64,000 bases of DNA, taken from positions 22,860 to 86,859 of the forward strand of contig UZAN01039906.1 in the NCBI GenBank assembly GCA_900618425.1, in the 5' to 3' direction. The DNA comes from Echinostoma caproni (Eukaryota > Platyhelminthes > Trematoda > Plagiorchiida > Echinostomatidae). Below the pieces are notes generated by a model. It did no database searches. It had not been told where the DNA came from and worked only from the letters and a program-made list of their open reading frames with translations. The translations under genes were made by a program, and so were the position numbers. Positions 26,507 through 38,164 of this stretch are shown here, piece after piece. Every line of letters begins with the position of its first letter. Position 1 is the stretch's first letter.

Positions 26507-26890
26507 ATACCTTTTTCAATTTGAGATGTCCGAATATCAAGTTAAGATGTCATGTTGCACTATTTTTCTAAGCGGGTTCGGTAAAAGGATAATCACAATA
26601 AAACTTGGAACTTCTCTTAAGTACGGACTGCAATATCCGTTAATACCGGCCCACGGAAAACTCTTCTTGGTATTTTCCCAGCTGACTGTTTTCACGTGGA
26701 ACGATCTTGCTAACTTCGTCGGAGATAGAGTTCCAGAGGAGAGAATAGATATTATGGAAAAAAGCATATTGATTTTATAAAAGTTGTTGTCCTGCTGCTT
26801 GTATAGCAGAATACGGCGAAGATACCTTTCTTCCACTTTCAGTTGGAATACTTTCGCATGGCACGACGATACTTTGTTTTAGCTCTTTGA
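26507..26890 (-). mobile_element. Non-LTR retrotransposon 3' end, minus copy
   Basis: The minus strand encodes a LINE C-terminus, LLWNSISDEVSKIVPRENS then GKYQEEF, with the W-N-S box at 26735-26730, ending in a TAA. About 150 bases of 3' untranslated sequence follow, ending in AAGATGTC-type units and TTGAAAAAGG at 26507. Its untranslated region pairs as an inverted repeat with 27040-27133 and 27565-27642, a second copy of the same element in the opposite orientation. 5'-truncated and inactive. Confidence 0.65.
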
Positions 26891-26999
26891 TCGTTCTCGA
26901 TTTTCGGGAATAAACGGTTCACTTTAGATATTCCCACAGAAACAAATTTGAGGGAAATAGATCAGATGATTTTAGAAGCCACCCATTTGGTCCTCCTTG

Positions 27000-27645
27000 G
27001 CCAATCCTTCTGCAATAAAATTGCGAATCGAGGGAACTTTTCACCACCAGAGCAGTGGTGGATATTGTAGTCCGCACTTCAGAGTTTTATTATGATTATC
27101 GGTTTACCGAACTCGCTTAGAAAAAATAGTGCATGTATCTTAGACGAGTCAAACGTTGGCCCGGAGTCATCATTCCTAGAACTGCATCCATTTCGAATGT
27201 CTTACATGGCGCATCGTTCCACAACTGATTCTCCTGTGGTGATTCTCTATCAATACTTAAGCAATGTCGGATTCAGAACATATCCTACTCATGCGCTGGC
27301 CGAAAATTGCACAACCGATCGGGTTCATTTATCGATCAATCGGATAGTCTAGCGGCAACAAGGGACCTGGTGCTTGCCCAGCTAACCAGAGCAAGAAACC
27401 ACACCTTGTCTACAGCCGCGAGTCTTTAGTAGGCCTAGTGAACTTCAAATGTGCAGAAGGCGTGCCATCACCACACGGATGGAATGAACGTGACAACAAG
27501 AGCATCACAGAACTTACAAGACAATGTGAAACAATGGTACAATCGCACTGTCGTACTATCCACACAGCAACATGGCATCTTAAATTGATATTCAGATGTC
27601 TCCGATAGATATTCGGACATCTTAAATTGAAAAAGGTTTAGTCTC
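27000..27645 (+). mobile_element. Non-LTR retrotransposon 3' end, plus copy, interrupted
   Basis: Two blocks repeat the neighbouring minus copy in reverse complement: one at about 27040-27133 (including GTAGTCCGCACTTCAGAG and ACCGAACTCGCTTAG) and one at 27565-27642 (TCGGACATCTTAAATTG). In the minus copy these blocks are adjacent; here about 430 bases separate them, so this copy has an insertion or the other a deletion. The 3' end carries an internal duplication of a GATATTC(A/G)GA unit. Orientation depends on homology, not on an open frame. Confidence 0.5.
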
Positions 27646-27786
27646 ATCGACTGAGAATCACGACAAATCACGGTTTATTTAACGTCTGTAATCATCATGT
27701 GCGGTTGCTTCGGTCTTTCTATACGCAGTAGAAGGTGATACACCTGAACAAAGATGAATTGTCATTTCGGTTCAGCACTGGCACGA

Positions 27787-28025
27787 GCTGTGGCACAGTG
27801 GTTATGCACACGCCTTCCATGCCATGGGTCCGGAGTTCAAATCCCGAAAGAGACGGTGAATATGCACTACTAGGGAGCTCTAATAAGAGTGAAACCCGAG
27901 TCTAGTGCTTCTTAGTGTACGATTGACTGGGAGAGCTGATAAATAAGAGTGAAGGTGAAGTCTGAAGGATGGTCAGTTCAATAAAGACGTGAAATTCAAG
28001 TGAAATTGAAGNGAAATTGAAGTGT
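27787..28025 (+). repeat. tRNA-derived SINE, family B, with tandem tail
   Basis: A polymerase III A box TGGCACAGTGG (27791-27801) and B box GTTCAAATCCC (27835-27845) are spaced as in a tRNA, with a tRNA-like head of about 70 bases. A body with CTCTAATAAGAGTGAAACCC follows. The tail is a tandem of 12-base units (GTGAAATTGAA plus one base) at about 27989-28023, with an N at 28012. A faint relative of the body is at 10268-10320. Clear SINE architecture; not a functional tRNA. Confidence 0.7.
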
Positions 28026-28502
28026 AAAAACTCATGGCGTATTTCAGGATTTTTTTTTTGAAACGAGAAATCATGACGCATTAGGAGCTGTTTGAGGTTG
28101 AATCATGATCAATATAGATCAACCAATCAAATGCATCGCCAGCTACATGGGTTGCATGGAGTTGGTAAATGGTTTTTGATCTTCTTTGTGAAACGAGTCC
28201 TAGCTATGAGAGCTGAAACTGGAGCAGACCTCTGTTCCTTAGCAATGATACTCATTGTTAATCATATAAGATACAATCGTACGAGATCGAGATTGCAGTT
28301 GATTTCTGATATTTTCCAGCGAAGTTCGCAACGAAGTTAATCACAAGTGTGCAATAATTATTATTGCATCACAATATAAGGAGCGCATGTGTTTCGCGTT
28401 CGAATTTCCAATTAACTAGAAGATCAGCTTTACAGTTTACCATTTTTCACTTCTCAAGTTACAGTATTTCCGAGCATTCTTTCACCCTTGTCATAATTGT
28501 GA

Positions 28503-28730
28503 TGATTAGTGCTGAGATGAGGAAGATGTGATGCGCGCGATAAGCTTGCACAAATGGATTATGCGTTAGTGTGTCCCTACAAAGTGAAAAACTGTCTCAT
28601 CAGATGCCCGGAGGGGGTAAAGTGGGTGGCCTGTTTATATTCTACCTGTAAGCTATTGCGTTCTATTCGCAGTTGGACTGATTACATTCGCACTGCTGAT
28701 GAAATCCATTCAGATGACAATGGCTATGCA
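28503..28730 (+). repeat. tRNA-derived SINE, family A, degraded copy
   Basis: Shares with 33570-33832 the order AGTGCTGAGATGAG, GCGATAAGCTTGCA, GATGCCCGG, TTCTACCTGT, TTCGCACTGCTGATGA. The A- and B-box regions are badly eroded. Confidence 0.6.
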
Positions 28731-30985
28731 ACCCTCTCTACGTTTTCCTCCCACGCTGCCCTTGCCTCAAACACTAACGGGTTCATCACATAATAAAATT
28801 AATCATTGAGGGAAGGGTTCAATGCATCAGGTGACATAGGTCAAACTCTGGCGGTTCACCAACATATTGCCCGTTGGAAGGGAAAGCTATTCAATTGGGG
28901 ATTTCATGCATAAATGATAATCCATGTTTCAAAGGTTTACATCATCTGATTGCCTGACTTAACTTCTTTTGAAGTTCCCTAAAACATATTTCGGAACACT
29001 TGAAACTCGTGGTTTAATATCTGAACACAGTTAAACAATTATTCGGGGGCACCTTGTCCCTATCATACCAACATAGCAATAGGCTGTAGTTAGTCGGTCA
29101 CTTTTCGTGAATCCTATTCGTGCTAATCTAGGCGGTACCATATGCATGGCTTACATCACAGAGCAGTGTTTTAAACTCGACCGTGAAACAGAGGACACAG
29201 ATATGGTGCAATCTTCTGATGATCGGTTGTCAACCAGCTGGTGAAGACGTGATAAACCCTTGTCAAGCTTGACTTGAATTTCCGGTCCATTAACTGAAGA
29301 CGCATCATGTATGTGTCAGAAGGTGGTGTTATCCAAAAGTCACATTATCCTGTACACAGTGCGAACGGTTTCGAACTTTGGATCGTACACAAGCAAGAAA
29401 ATAAGAAATATTGTGAGGATAGTAACTTTCCGGGGATTAAGTACAGTAGATTTACATCCGGCATCTGATCTTATTTGGATCAAATCTTGGCACATCTTCA
29501 TTCCACCTCTATCTTCGCAAAGGGTTTTCGACAGTTATGATCACATAAATTTGGGGATGATTTTACGAGTAGTAACTGATAATCTGTGTCACATCGATCC
29601 GACAGTTGCTAAAATGACAAAAAACTGCAATTGTTGAGTAATTCATGTACTCAAAAGCAACGAAACGGTCTGCTAATTTGGATTGCTCACTTCGTAGGCA
29701 GTGGATGTGTTATCCATTCCCAAATCCATTTCTATATTTTTATACTCCAAGCAAGTAAATGCTGCAAAACACCTAGAGAAAATCTTACATTTAATGAAGC
29801 TACCACAAAAGGTTACTACAAAAATTTTCTAGAACGATATCCTCAACTTTCGTACGTGCTGACCGAGCCGTAAAAACATGAATAACTGTAAATTTATTTT
29901 GATACACTAAGGTTTTGCTTAAATGTATTGTGCATTGATAAGATTCGTAAATAGATCAGAGACAGATTGTTATACTGTCGCTTGACGCCATCCTATGTCT
30001 GTCCTGCCCATATGCAACACGTTGCTTTTTTAACACGTTCTGCGGGTAGGTTTGTTACATTTTGCAAAACCTGATACACGCGACCAACTGAGAGGCGTTC
30101 TAGTTCCTGGAAATATAAGTATCAATCACAGAGCAACTTGGTGACTGTATGTGATTTGGAGGCCAGTATTGGTTTTGCGCACATTCTAAAGTTGCACTAC
30201 CTTTTTCAGTGCCGTTTTCTCTCGCGCTGTCATTGAACGCGAAGAAAGTTCTAATCATCTGGTGATACTGACCGTTTGTGGTGGGGGTGGGGGGGTATTA
30301 AGACAGGATGCACGATTCCATCTGCGATTTGTAAAAATATATTCACCCCGAAACTATCAGGAATCGTCTCTGTCTCTGTCTTAGGATTAGTGTTCCGCTC
30401 GTTATCATCGCATATCATCCTGTTCTTTGCATCCGCCAGACTTCGCCTTGTATTTGGATTCATTGTCCTGAAGTGGCTTGAAACTATGCCTGAAATGACC
30501 ATGTTTGACATATCCCATGCGCAAAAAAGGTCACTCTCCAAGTGCACAACTGGAGTGCAAACATTTCTCTATTGTGACTGATTGTGTAAAATCACGTGCT
30601 CTTTAGAAACTAGGTTGCTTTGTTCGGCTACATTTCTCTATCAGTCACTTTTTCTGAGCGCAAGCTCATCTAAGTCCGCTTAATGTCAATAGGATCTTCA
30701 ACAACTCGTGAAACTTTCATTGTGTGGTGGTTTGCGTTATCCCCTGTCGCATAGATTATGCCATAGTCCATACTTGAGTTTACACATTGATTTGCCATTC
30801 CGCGGAGAAAAAAAGTAACCAAACACCAAGCGTAGTCTTATAACGTTCAGATACAAAGATAAATTTTTAAAGATTTTGGAGTTGGATTGATCATTAAGGG
30901 ACTTCATCTTTTCATTCCGTTCATTACAGATAGAGAAAGGGATGGGAAAAATTTATTCTCTCTTTCTTGACATTTACATACATTC
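28731..30985. other. Intergenic, nothing recognised
   Basis: Contains a G-rich run at about 30280-30297. Overlapping open frames of about 100 codons occur on both strands at 30251-30581 without a recognisable domain. Confidence 0.4.
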
Positions 30986-30989
30986 TAGG

Positions 30990-31195
30990 TTGGCTGTAGA
31001 AAGAGGTGTTGGCCAAATGGTTAGGTCACCGAATTGTGGTCCGGAAGTCCCGGGTTCGAACCGTTCCACCGCCGCCCATCTTATCTATTTCTGTATTTCC
31101 TCTGGCCGCCATTGTGTGGCCGCAACCCTTTTCCTGAAAGTTGACTGTGCATTTGTATATTCAGTAAATAAAGAAATAAAAAAATATTGTTATCA
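30990..31195 (+). repeat. tRNA-derived SINE, family C, best-preserved copy
   Basis: Head with A box TGGCCAAATGG at 31010-31020 and B box GGGTTCGAACC at 31052-31062, like a serine/leucine tRNA, followed by a body with ATCTATTTCTGTATTTCC and a tail ending TAAATAAAGAAATAAAAAAA. Three further copies are found in this window, all on the minus strand: 5305-5455, 33985-34082 and 50215-50385. Repetition, a polymerase III promoter and an A-rich end define it as a SINE. Confidence 0.8.
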
Positions 31196-31251
31196 TTATT
31201 GGTAGTAGTTACATACTCATCGGGAGTTTGAACCAAACGTTGCTCACCTGT

Positions 31252-31541
31252 NNNNNNNNNNNNNNNNNNNNNNNNNNNNNNNNNNNNNNNNNNNNNNNNN
31301 NNNNNNNNNNNNNNNNNNNNNNNNNNNNNNNNNNNNNNNNNNNNNNNNNNNNNNNNNNNNNNNNNNNNNNNNNNNNNNNNNNNNNNNNNNNNNNNNNNNN
31401 NNNNNNNNNNNNNNNNNNNNNNNNNNNNNNNNNNNNNNNNNNNNNNNNNNNNNNNNNNNNNNNNNNNNNNNNNNNNNNNNNNNNNNNNNNNNNNNNNNNN
31501 NNNNNNNNNNNNNNNNNNNNNNNNNNNNNNNNNNNNNNNNN
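31252..31541. other. Assembly gap (290 N) with identical 21-bp edges
   Basis: The 21 bases GAACCAAACGTTGCTCACCTG are found immediately before the gap (31230-31250) and again immediately after it (31542-31562). Confidence 0.98.
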
Positions 31542-31562
31542 GAACCAAACGTTGCTCACCTG

Positions 31563-33569
31563 ATTGGCGTTTGTTTCCCGTATACTAACTGATTCAACTT
31601 AAAGCTGATCAGAAAAACCGTGTTACGCTTGCTTAGGTTGGGCCTTCAAAATGGTCAGTCAATTCGTATGTCCAACAACAGTAGACAGTGCACTTTGATT
31701 AACACCCGAAGCATCCTACCGAATCAGGTCTTCCATACGCATGCTTAGTGCGTACAGTTCTGAATAAAACTAGTAAGATAGTCATCTGAAGGTTCTAGTC
31801 TTCAACTCAAAATTACTTATGATTGTTGACTTGAAATAAACGGTGCTAATATTTCATCCAGCTCACTTGCGAAACCGATGCTCCGTGTAGCTTTCAAAGC
31901 TCGCAAGCGCAGTGTGGAACTCGTGTGTGTCGCCACTGTGCCACGCAGCCCCACAAGCGAGCAGAATGAATATATCAAATCGAATTACAAAGGTCCGTAG
32001 ATCCAGTTCAATAATGCATATCAAAATTTTACAATATTTTTCGAAATTCCAAGCAGAAAATAACTGTAATCTGCTCGATCACAAAAAGGCAAAACAAATC
32101 AGATGAAAACCAATCGAACAATTTCACCTGGTTGTAGATTCTTGCTCGCTATGTGTGGAAATGCAATTCAGTCCTGTTGAGAACTGGTGCAGCAGTAAAT
32201 CGATCACTGTCTCGGGGTTCCAGTTTGCCCAGTGATATCCAGAGATACGTGCAATGCTGTGCAGTGATTCTGTGGAGCAAGTTCTTGGTGATCATTCTGG
32301 ATAGCTCCGGGAATAGCCTTGTCTGATCACTGGTCCCATTGACAGTTAAGCCGCACTATCCGCATGCATTCCTAATATGGTATGTACAAGGCTTCTCAAA
32401 ACTGAATGATACTTCGGCTCAAGTATTTGAGTAAAATGTCTAAAACTGATTCGCGTGAAGATTTTCGATAAAAACGTGCTGTCTGTCACTTGAATTCTTT
32501 AGGATTGTCACTGTGAAACATGCACTTTCTGAAGACACGATGTATAGCATTATGGAATTTCTTCGACATGGTAGACCTGATTTACACGAGTATATTTATT
32601 TTCCAACTTTTCCATCAATAGAGCTGCATAACGATGAACAATACGGGTAGAATTTTTGACCTTCAACGTGTTTTTTTCTTCAGGAACTTTAGCTTACCCC
32701 TAAAATAACTATTTTCAACTCTTTTAGTTAGCTGTTAATAACTTACTTGGAAATTTAATGAAGGTTGATGCAAACGATCAGTGACATAATCCATCATGAT
32801 TATAGATCGTATAAATATGAATTTAGTTCAGTTCAGTTTAATTTGAACCGGGGGTGCGGCACGAGTCAGTTCTGCATTCAGCTCGTTATGCTGTCAACGG
32901 TTTCTTTTCCTTTGAATACTGAAACTCGCCGTGGCATTGAGTTTAATTATATGGGTGTTTCTCACAAAAAGTACGTGGATTTTGCATTTAGAACGCTAAA
33001 GTAGGAGTGGTGTACATCACTTCGAGCCAATTCGCCGATCACTGTTTTTATTCAATATGACCACTGGACTAACCACACAGTCTCGCCTATTCAGCCCAGT
33101 TAACGTTCTTGCATTAACCTTCATTCACGATCGCCGAGTGCCATCCTACATTCGTCCCTCACACGTACAAGAAATTTCCTGCATTGATAAATAAATCTTG
33201 TCAACGCATTATGTGTGTGTGCGTTTGTGACATTTTCAAGGCACCAAAGATCAGTAGTAGGTTATGAGGTTGCTTCATAACTGGATTCTTTTGACAAGTT
33301 CCGACAAAAGTATTTGGCAAATCTTTTATTATTTATATTTGCGTACCTGTATCTATAGATATGGGGCGATGAAAATCCACAGAGTTTTCTGGATTTTTAG
33401 CCTGACATTCCAAAGTGGACGCTTTGTTCTTTGTATGCATTATTTATCTCCGCTTTATTTAAGTTCTGGTCAGCAATCGATAGGTACGTTTTGCCTATCT
33501 CGTAAGGATTCAACTCACAATTCAAACTGAATCAACTCCTCCATTACTTACATGAATCAAGTAGTCAGG
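31563..33569. other. Intergenic, nothing recognised
   Basis: No domain, repeat family or RNA gene seen. Confidence 0.45.
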
Positions 33570-33832
33570 TTGTAAATGTTTCCAACCGAGTCCTAACCCC
33601 GGAGGCCAGTGCTGAGATGAGCGAGGTGCTTGGCCCGCAATAAGCTCGCAAAGATGGGTTGTGCTATACCGTGTAAGTAGAAAATGTAAGACGGTCTGGT
33701 CAGCTGCCCGGTGGCTGAGTGGGTAACATGCTTGCGTTCTGCCTGTGAGATCCTGGGTTAGATCCCCAGTTGGGTCGATGGATTCGCACCGCTGATGAGA
33801 CCCAGCCAGGTCAAAACAGTTGTCCAATGCTT
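33570..33832 (+). repeat. tRNA-derived SINE, family A, best copy
   Basis: A box TGGCTGAGTGG at 33712-33722 and B box GGGTTAGATCC at 33755-33765, spaced as in a tRNA, sit in the middle of the repeat. About 140 bases upstream of the A box (starting GTTGTAAATGTTTCC) are shared with the 2.2-kb copy. The tail reads GTCAAAACAGTTGTCC. Having shared sequence upstream of the promoter suggests a composite or dimeric unit. Confidence 0.72.
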
Positions 33833-33984
33833 CCTAAATTCTCATTTCACGCTTCATTTTCTATGTACGTGACGAACTTTACCTTTCAAATATCGTTACA
33901 ATTAGTTTTTACTTCCTTTTCCTAATACTGAGGATACAAATGTACGAACGACTTATATGAGCAAAGATACGGTTACACAAATTC

Positions 33985-34082
33985 TATCTGGGTAAATACC
34001 GAAATGCGGAAAATTGTCGGTGGTTGCGGAGGTCAAACTCAGAACCCCGAGATTGTGACATATAGGTAACCAAGCAAGCGGT
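33985..34082 (-). repeat. SINE family C, degraded partial copy
   Basis: On the plus strand it shows, in the order of the reverse-complemented family C, a TAAATACCGAAATG block, CGGTGGTTGCGGAGG, CAAACTCAGAACCCCGAGA and TAGGTAACCA, matching AAATACAGAAATA, CGGCGGTGG, GAACCCGGGA and GACCTAACCA of the other copies. Confidence 0.45.
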
Positions 34083-34392
34083 AAAACCAGTTAGTAATGA
34101 TATACGGTTGAGGATAATTAAATTACCGTTCACTTTCTTTCAATGAAAAAGCACTTGCATTATTCATTTTCATGATTAGAGCAGTGATCAATAAAGGGGT
34201 TGTTGCAAAGTACAATTAAACGGGAATAATGAATGACTATGGTGGTGTTGTAACGCCAGTGTGGTTACCAAACTCCCTGAGATAACACGAGATAACAATC
34301 CAGGTCAAGACAACCAATCTGACGCCAACGGTCTGGGCCAATCAAAAACCCATGCGGCTCAAACAGGAGTCCTGTGATAACACGATAGGTAA

Positions 34393-34693
34393 TTGATGAA
34401 GCCTATATGGTCAAACATATTCATGCGTACATGTTATTTAATCCCATTCACGTCCTTCAACGCACGAACTGCTACTTCTGTGTCCCTCATTCTGAGTCTC
34501 GGTGTCCGGAGACATAAACAGACAAGTACCACTGCAGCAGGCACAATTGTGATTCCGATTCCTGATAATGGTCTACTTCGATGACTGTGGTCAGATCTCC
34601 GAGTCACTTGGATGGTGACAGAAACCGGTTATGCCCCGGGGGTACAGAAATTCACCATACCGATTGACGGTATACCTTTCGACTTTACACTAA
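34393..34693 (+). CDS. Candidate exon interrupted by an in-frame TGA
   Basis: The same plus-strand frame is open from 34393 to 34806 except for one TGA at 34582-34584. The part around it is protein-like: TAAGTIVIPIPDNGLLR before the stop and RVTWMVTETGYAPGV, KFTIPIDGIPFDFTL after it, with alternating hydrophobic residues suggesting beta strands. A plausible donor (GTATAC) begins at 34694 and possible acceptors lie at about 34530. I do not recognise the family. The TGA may be a decayed CGA codon, making it a pseudogene exon, or the similarity to coding sequence may be chance. Confidence 0.28.
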
Positions 34694-35254
34694 GTATACC
34701 TAGACACTTCATTTCGTTGTCTATTTTCAACCTCCTGTTTGTGTCGCAGCAATTTACCGGCACTTTTCTTTTTGGAATCAAACTTGTTGTTTACATGACA
34801 GTATGAGCTCCGTTTTTCGCTAGCTCTATGGTTGCAATTGTGGTTGGGTAACAGCGTATACACACGTAATCAGAGTTGTCCGATGCTCAAATTGAATCGC
34901 GATTTTGTTTTGTTCACGCCGATGAAAGTAACCATGATTATAAGGATAATAGTACCTACCGATGTTTAATCTGTTGTGTATGAGTGCTTGATCTTCCGTT
35001 TGTATTCATTATCAAATACTCTGCAACCATAGTCTGAGTTGTGATGCCGAACTTTGTATTCGTGGTATAAACCAATGCATTTATTTTATGCACGTGGACC
35101 GCGTTTGTACACTCAGTTGCGCTTCTTTGGATCTGAAGAATTATTCAATCCATGCGTGCCCAACCGAATTTCATTCTCAAATCAAAACGCAGGCAGGATT
35201 GTTCGTGGTAGTCTTCTGAATCTTCGCTACCGCATATTTATATAATAGAGGCGC

Positions 35255-35430
35255 TTACATGTTCGAAACTGGATTCGAATTGCGCGCTCTGTAGATCTAA
35301 CAGTCTTTTAAATGGCACACCGTTGTAATCGTGACCTATTCTCGTGTTTCCTACTTTCTGCAGCCCTTTTATTGATTTGGTTCCATGTATTGAGCACAAG
35401 GTCTTTAAGGAAAGATTTTGCACAGTTTTT
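35255..35430 (-). mobile_element. Non-LTR retrotransposon C-terminal fragment
   Basis: On the minus strand, a frame reading FLKDLVLNTWNQINKRAA and a second frame reading PFKRLLDLQ together fit the W-N-x-L...F-K-x-x-L-D ending of CR1/Jockey-like reverse transcriptases, with a frameshift between. Short and decayed; the call rests on those two motifs. Confidence 0.45.
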
Positions 35431-35513
35431 CAGCTTCTGAGGAATCTGGGATGGATCTGTCAGACGTAACGGGTGTGTTGTATTTTACAAATTCATGAAA
35501 AACATTTTAGATG

Positions 35514-35766
35514 CAGTTGTGTTCAATAGAATCAGGTTTGTTTTGGCCACAACGTGAATACCAAAACACAAGGTTTCGGTGAGAACGTTTCGACCATCTT
35601 GGAAGGCCTTTGTCAAGTCAGTTTAATCGGTTTCTCGAAAACACAAGCTTTAAGGTGAAAATCGCGGCGTTCCAAGAAGGTCCAAACGTTGTCACCGAAA
35701 TTTTGTGTTTTGGTATTCACGTTGTGGCTAAAACAAACCTGATTCTATTGTTACCATGAGCACAAC
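35514..35766. repeat. Fold-back (inverted) repeat, about 90-bp arms
   Basis: The left arm (35514-35604) and right arm (35663-35766) are reverse complements with few differences. Shared blocks are AATAGAATCAGGTTTGTTTT, CCACAACGTGAATACC, AAAACACAA, TTTCGGTGA and AACGTTT. The arms are separated by about 58 bases. The right arm has a short insertion near its outer end (TGGTAAC). No open frame is present. It resembles a MITE or fold-back element; target-site duplications are not obvious. Confidence 0.85.
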
Positions 35767-37455
35767 TCCCAAATTTTTCGAAATGATTCGGAACACCTAT
35801 GGATTATTAACTCCAGTTATGTCCAGTTGAACTGTAAATCTCTCCATTCATTCAATCCAGTTCGCTTATGCAATATAGATGCGTTTATACTGCATTTGGA
35901 GGAACTGATTAGTTCGATTAGGTCTTGTTCGTGGTCCCGTCGGTTCAAGATAAATCCACCTGAACTGTGTTCAAGCCGAAATAAACCTCGATCCACGTGG
36001 CGTTCAACGCATCCTCAGAAAAGATTCCCTATTGACATAGAACAATAAAATTTATGTTGGGATAGGGAAATTGAAAAGCTTCGCGACACAATATGAACAT
36101 CTCACTGTCGACAAAAGTTTGCTGGGCATGGTGTACGAATTCTAAATAAGCATTCTAATTTACACACATACAAACACACATTCCATCTGCTGAGTATAAA
36201 CGAATCAGGAAAATCAATGCTATAAAGATTGTCCAAGACTTGTTTATTATAATTTGGAAAAAAATACTCCTGTATAAATGCTGTTGCCTATACAAAGCCA
36301 CAAATGTTTCCGAGGGACCCGTTGCTTCAGTTTCGATTGGACCTACATATATATATATATATGTATATATAATACTAACATATTACTGAGCAAACCATTA
36401 TGTGGACTACTTCAGTTAAGAGGCATAAACCAAACGAACGGTTGTCTGGGTAGTATGCACATAGGGAATTGGGTTAACAACACATGGCCTCTGAAACAAT
36501 TTAGTTTTCATTTCTTGACCACGGACTTTTGACCGGTTAGGATTCGGGGGTGACAAGAAGTTTCTGGCTTATCCGAACTGTATGAAAAAATAAACTAACG
36601 GGATATCGCTAACGCGTTCTTACCTTGAAGATGCTTTACTTGCATACTCATCAATACTTTATTGAGGAAACTTCCGGTTCTCATGAAATTCAACGGCGGA
36701 CTGAAGTTTTTGATGCAGCAATTGAATCCATGGTGCTGATTTAAAATTTGATCCTCTGCCAACTGATAACATATGACCTCACCAGATCTGCTGTCAGAGT
36801 TCAATTCAGATCGCTTTAGGTCGCATCACCCCCTAGCAGCACAGTGTCATCGGGCAGTACGTAACTGGTCTTTCTGTTGGTCAATCCAATATTTAATCGA
36901 TCAATACTTGTTTCATATTTACCTTGTAAATCCATTCCGCAAAATTCTGGTAGTTCGTTCCTGTTCACTCACCCATTTGTCCTTTCTGTCCAAAGAGGTT
37001 TCTGGTAGAATAAGATGTGTATAAAAATCTGTTGATGAAAACTTTTGTCCTCAGTGCTATCCGGATAAGCTGTGCTCAACTGGCCCGTTAAGAAAGTAAA
37101 TACAAGACTCTTTGAGTCTATTATAAAGTAGTTATGTGCCAAGACATACAGAATGTGCAATGTACTAATCGTGAGAAACGCTATTCGATGTCCGTCCTGA
37201 GTAAATTGGGTTTTACCCGTCTCAGCTTGTTTCCGTGGAATTTGATTTAGTTACACCAACCACCACTGAACTGATAAACTGAAAAAATGTGAAGAATGGT
37301 ACAGTTTGGTGGCTTTTCCTGAAGCACAATTTGACCTGGGGATAAAGCTTCATCAGTCACCTCCACTGAAAAATGTTCCGGTTAAGTAATCATGCACTGC
37401 CAACCTGATACTTGTCCAACAGAATTGGCAAAAAGTGGTTAAGGTGTATATTACA
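35767..37455. other. Intergenic with a (TA)n microsatellite
   Basis: The microsatellite is at 36347-36372. Nothing else supportable is seen. Confidence 0.5.
36347..36372. repeat. (TA)n microsatellite
   Basis: About 26 bases of alternating A and T with one interrupting G. Confidence 0.9.
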
Positions 37456-37459
37456 TTAA

Positions 37460-38160
37460 ACATTATTGATCGGGATATTCTCAAAATATTTGATCGAGTG
37501 AACCACCAAGCACCGATGTGTACATATTATCCATACTCTCTTATCGTTTGAATTGAAGCTTTTCTTCTGCAACATATCATATTATCTCCCGTTTTGTGAT
37601 GCTTTCATGAGACTCAGCGGTGGGTTTCCACGAAGATCTTTGCTCGGTCCCCAACTTTTCCTATAAGCGATCCATCAAATTTTCTGCGACCACAAACAAT
37701 AAAGAATACACAAGACGTAAACATCTTTATTATCTGAGGTCCCTTCCACTCTTCAGGAATCGCCTAGCATGTTCTCTCAATAACTGAATTTAGGCTGAAT
37801 TCAATGTAACAAAATGCGAAACCGTATCACCGTATCACACCTGTTCAAAAACCATCCACCGCGACAAGCTTCAAAGGAAAAGCATCTAGGTGTCATATTT
37901 CAAACAAACTTTAAATAATTCGTTAAGAAGGCTAATTTATCACCTACATATCCAAAGTACCTCATTGTTTCAAGCTGAGGCTAGATAAGACATTCACATG
38001 TATAAAATCAATTAATTTCATTGTTAAACCTGATGTTCTCAAATAATGCTTGCTCTGGGCGCAACCAGAAAGGGTTTATCAGGTTTCCAACATCGTTTTA
38101 GATCATTTTCAGCAAAAAAGAGCTATCAATAAGCTACCGCTGAGCATAAACGGACGTTAG
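37460..38160 (+). mobile_element. Non-LTR reverse transcriptase remnant
   Basis: Reading across stops and frameshifts on the plus strand gives the ordered landmarks of a CR1/Jockey-like reverse transcriptase: FDRVNH at 37489, GFPRRSLLGPQLFL at 37623 (standing for G-V-P-Q-G-S-x-L-G-P), FNVTKCE near 37800, EKHLGVIFQTNFK at 37877 followed by KKANLSP. IVKPDVLK and a QRRAT-like region follow near 38020-38120. The spacing is as in intact elements. The FADD box itself is not legible. A heavily mutated old copy. Confidence 0.75.
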
Positions 38161-38164
38161 TGTT

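Noticed and set aside
31081..31563. Apparent 111-155 codon frames on both strands
   Set aside because: They run through the 290-N gap and a SINE.
35580..35700. Hammerhead ribozyme in the fold-back repeat
   Set aside because: The arm contains CGAAACG-like sequence, but the CUGAUGA core and matching stems are not present.
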